A DNA stretch of 64,000 nt from Nectonema munidae (Eukaryota; Nematomorpha; Nectonematoida; Nectonematidae): contig JAUIRK010000862.1 in NCBI GenBank assembly GCA_030549495.1, positions 1 to 64,000 on the forward strand, written 5' to 3'. Of the stretch, positions 58,833 to 64,000 are shown in pieces (position 1 is the stretch's first letter; the number at the start of each line of letters is the position of its first letter). A program made the translations under genes and the position numbers. The notes under the pieces are model-generated. The model did not search any database. It was not told the DNA's origin and saw nothing but the letters and a program-made list of their open reading frames with translations.

Positions 58833-58950
58833 TTAAGAGCATTTACAATTCTTTTTAATTATGTAATGTTTGACATATTCTGTACTGGATGGTTCGGTCA
58901 CGCCAAAAATATCATTTTCACATTTTGAGTACAGACTTCGCCATAAAAGG
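58833..58950 (-). CDS. small secreted Cys-containing protein, exon 2
   Basis: After an AG at 58951-58952 (ctcaaag) the frame supplies one base to complete the codon left by exon 1. It then encodes 38 residues: LLWRSLYSKCEND at the start, TEPSSTEYVKHYI in the middle, and a Cys-x-Cys end (KKNCKCS) before TAA. A second AG 15 bp on (58936) keeps the same phase and would omit five residues. The 142-bp intron lacks a strong pyrimidine tract. Cys at the very end of a secreted protein suggests disulfide bonding (inference). No family recognised. Confidence 0.5.
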
Positions 58951-59092
58951 CTTTGAGATGTTTTGTTTTACAGAATGTAGATTTAAAAACGGAATATATA
59001 AATATCTCATCAATATCACTTACTAGTTTGAGTTTTAAAAACTATAAAGAATACATTTACGAAATATAGATAGTCAGGAATAATAAACTTAC

Positions 59093-59361
59093 TTTGGACT
59101 AATATCTTTATACTTTATGATTGAAGATGTAAAAAATTCACATGTATGATTAAAAAAACTTTTCGATTTATACAAAAGATAATGACAAACGCAATTATTA
59201 ATATTAATAGATAAATCACGTTCACATTTTAAGAAATCTCCTTTAGACTTGAAAAAAATTTCTTTGCCTTTAGCAATATTAAAAAGCACCGGATAATTTT
59301 TTATAGATTCTATAGAAATAAATAAGAGTTGAACATAAACAAAAAAAAAATAGAAAATCAT
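59093..59361 (-). CDS. small secreted Cys-containing protein, exon 1 with signal peptide
   Basis: The ATG at 59361 has A at -3 (cccaaaATG). It opens a frame with a strongly hydrophobic N-terminus, MIFYFFFVYVQLLFIS, a good signal peptide, then a Lys-rich chain with Cys at residues 46, 57, 59 and 74 (KCERD, NNCVCHY, NHTCEF) and an N-H-T glycosylation site. The frame ends at a consensus donor, ccaaa|gtaagt, leaving two bases that match exon 2. The joined product would be 128 residues with seven Cys. This looks like a real compact gene, perhaps a secreted peptide precursor or effector, but I do not recognise the family and assign no function. Confidence 0.55.
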
Positions 59362-60376
59362 TTTGGGAATAACAATAAAAAAATCAAGGATAAGATTTTA
59401 AAATGTCAAACATTTTGACAATTGATCAAAGGAGAGACTCAAAGTATAAAAATAAAAATTTTAAATCAATTGTATATTTTAAAATATTAAAATAATGAGA
59501 TAAAAATGAAATTTTTTATTGAAAATAATGATATGTATATTTCAATTTATATAACATTTAACGTTTTCATATATGATATAGTATCTGATGCTCAAAACTT
59601 CAGAAATTTTCATAATTCTACAAATAGGTGTTAATAAAATATGCGCCCTACTGGGCACTGATGTATTTTTAAGCGCATAAGGCATAATACAAAAATTAGT
59701 TTAATGTTTGAAAAAAACTCGTAAAATTTTTTTAAGAATAAAAAAATTTATTTTATCTATTTTTTTTCTTCTAGTTTTTTTCTGGAATTAATGTTTTTTG
59801 AAAAGTAGAATTTAGGAACATGTTGTAGAATATTTATTTCTATGTTAAAACTATCAGATTTTTTTCGTAATAATCATATATAAAATATGTAATTGAAAAG
59901 TATTTTCATAAATTTATTATATTTTTACCACTAATTTTGTTAGTTGTTTACTTTTCGCAGGAATTATATATTTTTTTTCTTATCGTGTTTTTAAGTTTTT
60001 TATAATACTTTCTTAATTTACTGATTATTATCTATATTCTATAGCTTTTTTTAATAGTTTGGCGCTAGGTCTTTTTTCATATCAAAAAATATCTCAAAAA
60101 TTTTTCTAATAATACTTAAAACAATCAATTATTTAATAAAATAATGTATACATCGAGAATAAATTTAATTTAATAAAATTAAAAAAACTTTTGAAATAAA
60201 TTGTATTTTTAAAAAAATTTAAAATTTAAAATCTAAAAGAAAGCGCAAATTTAGTTAGCTTCGGTGATAAAAAATATCCAAAAAAAAAATCAAAAAAGTT
60301 TATTAAAAATTTATATTTTTTTTTGAATAAAGATCTTTTCTTAAGTTTTTCGGAGTTTTTAAAAAAAAATTGCTTT
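59362..60376. other. AT-rich spacer, possible promoter of the secreted-protein gene
   Basis: No canonical TATAAA in the right orientation was found within 100 bp of the ATG. Nothing else is recognised. Confidence 0.4.
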
Positions 60377-60511
60377 TTATTTAAATTGGCTAATGGAATT
60401 CGGAAATACATCGATGCGTAGAAGGGCGCATATGTTATCAACACCCAGTTTGGAGTCCGAATCTTGTTGAAAACATGAGTCAGAATGAGAAAGAAATATA
60501 TTTTTAGTCTC
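60377..60511 (-). CDS. possible terminal exon, unknown
   Basis: A minus-strand stretch follows the acceptor atttttaatttag and is open for 44 codons to a TAA that overlaps an AATAAA. The peptide (SHSDSCFQQDSDSKLGVDNIC, then ALLRIDVFPN) has two Cys and is acidic. No upstream partner exon was identified, so it may be chance. The longer ATG frame at 60226-60444 is in another phase and looks like a Lys/Phe-rich shadow. Confidence 0.22.
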   Translation of the reverse strand, partial: ETKNIFLSHSDSCFQQDSDSKLGVDNICALLRIDVFPNSISQFK

Positions 60512-61060
60512 CTAAATTAAAAATCATAATTTAAGTTTTTCATCTTTTCATTGTTTGTTGATAATAAAAATCTAGTGAGAGTAACATTTATTACTAGAAA
60601 TTTACCTATTTCATGCCATATCTGAATACAAACAATAAAAATTCTAAAAGGAATAGTCGAATAATTTATATTTTTCACATATATTTAGAATATTTGATAA
60701 TAGGAAACCAAAATGTGTAAATATCGGTAAAATTAATCTAGTTTGAAAACTTTTGAAGAATACAGAACTTCTTTCCAACCTGTGGATCACAACTTTCTGG
60801 AGGAGTGCTGTTTACTAGGATCAATATCTATCATTATAATTTCAGCTTAGTAATATGTATAATGGTCTGGCAAGACCACGGAAGACAACAAAACAACGAA
60901 TATATAGAAAATATATGAAACATACTAAGTATAGGGCGTTAGTCAGATATACTATAAACTTAAATAGTTTTTATTCTTTTTTGATGAACTTGATAAAACC
61001 AACTTTTGAATGAAAATTTGCATAGTTTTTAATAGTAGATACAAAATATATAAAAACTTT
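60512..61060. other. AT-rich spacer
   Basis: No recognised feature. Confidence 0.45.
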
Positions 61061-61214
61061 GATCGGCAGATGGCCTAGAGGTGGAAACGTACAGTCTCGA
61101 TCCAGATGATCTGGGATCGAAACCCCATCGTGACTATCCCTACCATCTGTCCAGTAATGGAAGATTATTCTTCCCTTGGATGCGAAATCGACAACAAAAA
61201 ATATATATATATAA
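61061..61214 (+). mobile_element. SINE family B, tRNA-derived
   Basis: The tRNA-like head gatcggcagatggcctagagg contains an A box, and ctgggatcgaaaccccatcg contains a B box at tRNA-like spacing. The body ends in ttggatgcgaaatcgacaac, then an A-rich and (ta)n tail. It does not close an acceptor stem, so it is not a tRNA gene. Its sequence differs from SINE family A. Confidence 0.78.
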
Positions 61215-61499
61215 AATCTAAGAAAAATTAGTAGGTCGGAAGAGATATCTAAGCACTATCGGACTTTTCCATATGCTTACGAAATGCTTGAAAAGGTAAA
61301 AAGATGAAGCTTGAAAAAATTGTAATGATTTGGCTTGCGAATTGATTAAGAGTAAGATACTTTGGAGAAATTGGTTAGCTGTTGAGGGAGTTTGAAGTGT
61401 AGAAAGCTGAATTTTAGAGGTGGCTGTTGGGTGATTGATTGAGCGAATGTATTACGTGGGTGTTAAAGATTATAGGTCTTAAATAAAAGAAAATAGTGT

Positions 61500-61868
61500 G
61501 GTTATTTGTGTAGATTTTCTTTTTATTGGTTTTTTAATTTTGTTGTTGATGTGGTGTGAGAAGTCTCTGGGTTCGATAGCCTTAGGGCATTGAGGAGATT
61601 CGGATATGAAAGTAGTTCGTAGAAATTAGATGGTGGGCGATTGAGAGTTTTTGAAGCATAATGAAAGAAGTGACGTTCTTGCGTGATTGTAGTGGGAGTA
61701 GAAAAGTAGATGATGAGAAATTTCGCGTTGATTGCAGTTAAATCTACATAGATTGTTTGGGGATTTTTTGATGCGGTAGAAATAGGAGTTGCAGGAGCAG
61801 TGTCCGGATAGCCATCTGATTAGCGGTCGTGGTGGGAAAAATTTAATTTTTGACAAAATGATTGACAA
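61500..61868 (-). pseudogene. LINE relic, C-terminal H/C segment (Jockey/R1/I type)
   Basis: The minus-strand frame at 61626-61868 reads 'RWLSGHCSCNSYFYRI' and then 'LCRFNCNQREISHHLLFYSHY'. In these LINEs the RNase H is followed by 'LxTGHGxFxxYLxR', a C-x2-C-like pair, 'E(T)xxHxLxxCxxY' and 'R'. Several conserved Cys positions are altered and the 5' part is absent, because the foldback element starts at about the same point. Confidence 0.65.
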
Positions 61869-62611
61869 AACACAAAAATTCTAATTAACTTTAGTGCCTC
61901 GTTTTAATGTATACCTCCTTAAGATTAATATCATCTCCTTTAAACACATAAATGCTAAATAATTTACACTTATTGTCCATATCTTTGTGTGAATTATTAG
62001 TTCTTCACAATGGAGCATATATAAAATGCCTACATATTTCTACCCACTATGTGGTTATGTAAATATACCTATTTATAATCATACATTCTTATGTACATAC
62101 AGTCAATAACCTTTGCTATATCGCTAAATCGCTTATAAGGCGTCTCCCGTTTTTTGCAGGTTGTACATGGTTAAACACATAAAGCAAGTCTATTTTGACC
62201 TGCAGAAAATTATAACTGACCGCGATAGTTTGTTTGACATGAACAACAGTGTATCATCACTTTGTAAACAACGGTGTATGATAAACGTTAACAAAAGTGT
62301 ATCATCATCAACCATTCAAATTTACAATTGCATTTTCGTTACGATACGATATGAGAATTTTCGATCGTAAATCCTTCGAAAACTTATTAACTGCAATTTA
62401 TTTATATGTATATTTTTTACATAACCCTATAATGGGTAGAACTATGGAGGCTTTTTTATGTATCCTCCATTAAGCACCTCTGTGTTTTTGAAGAGATGAT
62501 ATTAAGTAAGCAGGCATACAATAATTAATTAGCATTTAGGTGTTTAAAGGAGATGATATTAATTATAAAGAGGCATACACTAAAGTTAGTTAGCATTTGT
62601 GTGTTTTTTGA
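61862..62611. mobile_element. foldback element with ~220-bp inverted arms
   Basis: The left arm (about 61862-62080) and the right arm (about 62400-62611) are inverted copies: ttaatatcatctcctttaaa against tttaaaggagatgatattaa, and ctacccactatgtggttatg against cataaccctataatgggtag. The right arm has an extra ~61-bp tandem unit (62470-62530 against 62531-62592). The loop contains an unrecognised 69-codon frame at 62161-62370, preceded by a good acceptor-like ccgttttttgcag. It is probably a foldback or long-TIR MITE. Confidence 0.78.
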
Positions 62612-63024
62612 TTTGAGTTGCAGAGCCTCAGGAAATTTTTATAAAAGGTCCAAAACGGATTCCTTATTTTTGATGCTCTGTTAATATAAGATATGAAAAT
62701 TTAATAAATGAAATTGTTGTACTAACAGAAGAATTAAATATAAATTTAAGTAAGATACAATATACAAAAAATATAACTAAAAAAAATAATGTTTTTTTTC
62801 AAATAAAACCAACACTTTAAGGATTATATTTATTCCTAAAAAAATATTGGGATTATAAATAAAAAAAAATGTTTAACTGAAAAGTAGTACTTCTAGTTCG
62901 TTATATTGTCTTATCTCTCAGAAAAACTTTTGAAAAAATCATTCATCAGCCACATTTTTTTCAAATGAAACTATCATCTTGAAAATTTTGACCTTACCTT
63001 CTTTTCTTTTGATATCTTTCATCA
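62612..63024. other. AT-rich spacer and LINE 3' UTR
   Basis: On the minus strand the LINE ORF is followed by gatgatgatgaaagatatc, like the short repeated 3' ends of some LINEs. The rest is featureless. Confidence 0.4.
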
Positions 63025-64000
63025 TCATCGATTTTGCCTTCTAGGTCTAGTTATTGTTCCCAAAGAGTCGGGGTCAACCAGTTTTCTGCAACAACTACTC
63101 CATTTCATTCTTTCTTTAGCATCACTTCTCACAAGCTTTCTTTTTTCCATATCGTGATGAATCACTTCATTACATGTTTTCTTTGGTCTTCCTCTCTTCA
63201 TCTTTCCATCAATCAATTCATCTTTTATCTTCTTTACAACGTTCCTTTCGGGCATCCTTTCGACATGACCAAACCAACGTAATCTATTCTCTTCTAAATG
63301 CACTTCTATATACTCAATTCCAATTTTCTTTCTCAACACATCGTTGGCAATCCTATCTTTCAGCGTCTTTCCGCACATCATCCTAATCATTCTCATCTCA
63401 GTTGTTTGTAGCCTTCTTGTGAGAGCCTTCTTCATCACCCAGCATTCAGAACCGTAACAAATCGTACTTCTAACGCAAACTTTATACAGTCTTGCTTTAA
63501 GTTCATCAGATAAAAAATTTCCACACAGTAAGCCAGATAATTCCTTGAACTTTTTCCAACCTAGGCGTATTCGCGCTCTTACGCTACTAGAAACATCACT
63601 GTTGCAATTGATCATATCGCCCAAATAACATAAATCATCAACAACATCGGACGTATCATCTTCTAATTTGACTTTTTCAATAAGAGTACTTACGCTGTCT
63701 CTATTTTTACAATTTCTACAAACAAAGCCACTCACTGCAGAAGGAGAGCCCTTTATAGAGGAACATCTTTTGTGAAACCTATTACAAGTCGTACATAAAA
63801 TGGCGTTTCTCATTATCCTTAGTCAACATAATGAACAGGGATCGACACTACTCACTTCCCTGACACCATTAGTTTTATTACTCACGATCATCACTTTGTT
63901 CTTTGCTACATTTATTTTTAATCCTTTGCTTTCAAGTGCTCTTTTTCATTCGGTATACTTAACATTCAACTCATCCAAATATCACCTACAACTACCAAAT
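63025..64000 (-). mobile_element. endonuclease-RT LINE, 3' part, truncated by the window edge
   Basis: The 262-codon minus-strand frame starts in a zinc finger (ILCTTCNRFHKRCS, then FVCRNC). It continues with 'DDLCYLGDMI', 'SSVRARIRLGWKKFKELSGLL', 'YGSECWVMKK', 'RMIRMMCGK', 'RWFGHVERMP' and a basic 'KRGRPKKTCNEV' tail: the complete C-terminal order for this LINE type. Upstream toward 64000 the strand still reads 'ESKGLKINVAKNKVMIV', the end of the RT palm, then 'DPCSLC', the first half of the finger, with a stop just before the frame's ATG. The RT proper lies outside the window. Related to the split relic at 26085-29450 but much better preserved. Confidence 0.88.

Noticed and set aside
61061-61140. 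A tRNA gene on the plus strand
   Set aside because: Same reasoning: pol III boxes are present but there is no closed acceptor stem, and a SINE body and A/T tail follow.
1-64000. LTR retrotransposons, endogenous retroviruses or Polintons
   Set aside because: I found no paired long terminal repeats, protease/integrase signatures or capsid-like frames; the zinc-knuckle relic at 52600 fits a LINE ORF1 better.

Overview
The window is AT-rich metazoan DNA, probably from an invertebrate. The evidence is spliced host exons with GT/AG borders, tRNA-derived SINEs, several LINE types, a Penelope-like trace with a hammerhead ribozyme, hAT, piggyBac and pogo-like DNA transposons, and megabase-type satellite. 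I cannot name the species. I saw no bacterial operons, tRNA or rRNA genes, CRISPR array, or intact virus-like element.

Bases 1-19045 are tandem-repeat DNA. A nearly perfect 141-bp satellite (1-6999) runs off the left edge. It gives way to a ~150-bp repeat (7000-7830), then to a 61-bp minisatellite (about 7831-15880, reappearing at 17126-17460) that is organised into ~342-bp and ~2.45-kb higher-order units. The first satellite then returns in the opposite orientation, in diverged form and with longer monomers (17461-19045).

Bases 19046-36900 are a transposon graveyard. They hold LINE fragments of at least three kinds, one of them apparently split by two unrelated ~147-bp tandem arrays, plus TTAA-flanked piggyBac-type MITEs, hAT relics and a SINE.

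Bases 36912-55141 carry a host gene on the minus strand, pieced together from splice sites and reading phase: exons at 54809-55141, 53565-53749, 50471-50644, 40616-42208, 38040-38263 and 36912-37043, with a possible small exon at 39966-40012. It would encode a Ser/Thr-rich, mucin-like, single-pass membrane protein with a short tail. Its introns are full of MITEs, SINEs, hAT and LINE relics. One 8-kb intron holds both a Penelope-type reverse-transcriptase trace and a well-formed type I hammerhead ribozyme (50056-50111), the most striking single item here.

Bases 55983-64000 contain a decayed piggyBac transposase gene, a compact two-exon gene for a small secreted cysteine-containing protein (58833-59361, minus), a second SINE family, a long inverted-repeat (foldback) element and a LINE that leaves the window at the right edge.
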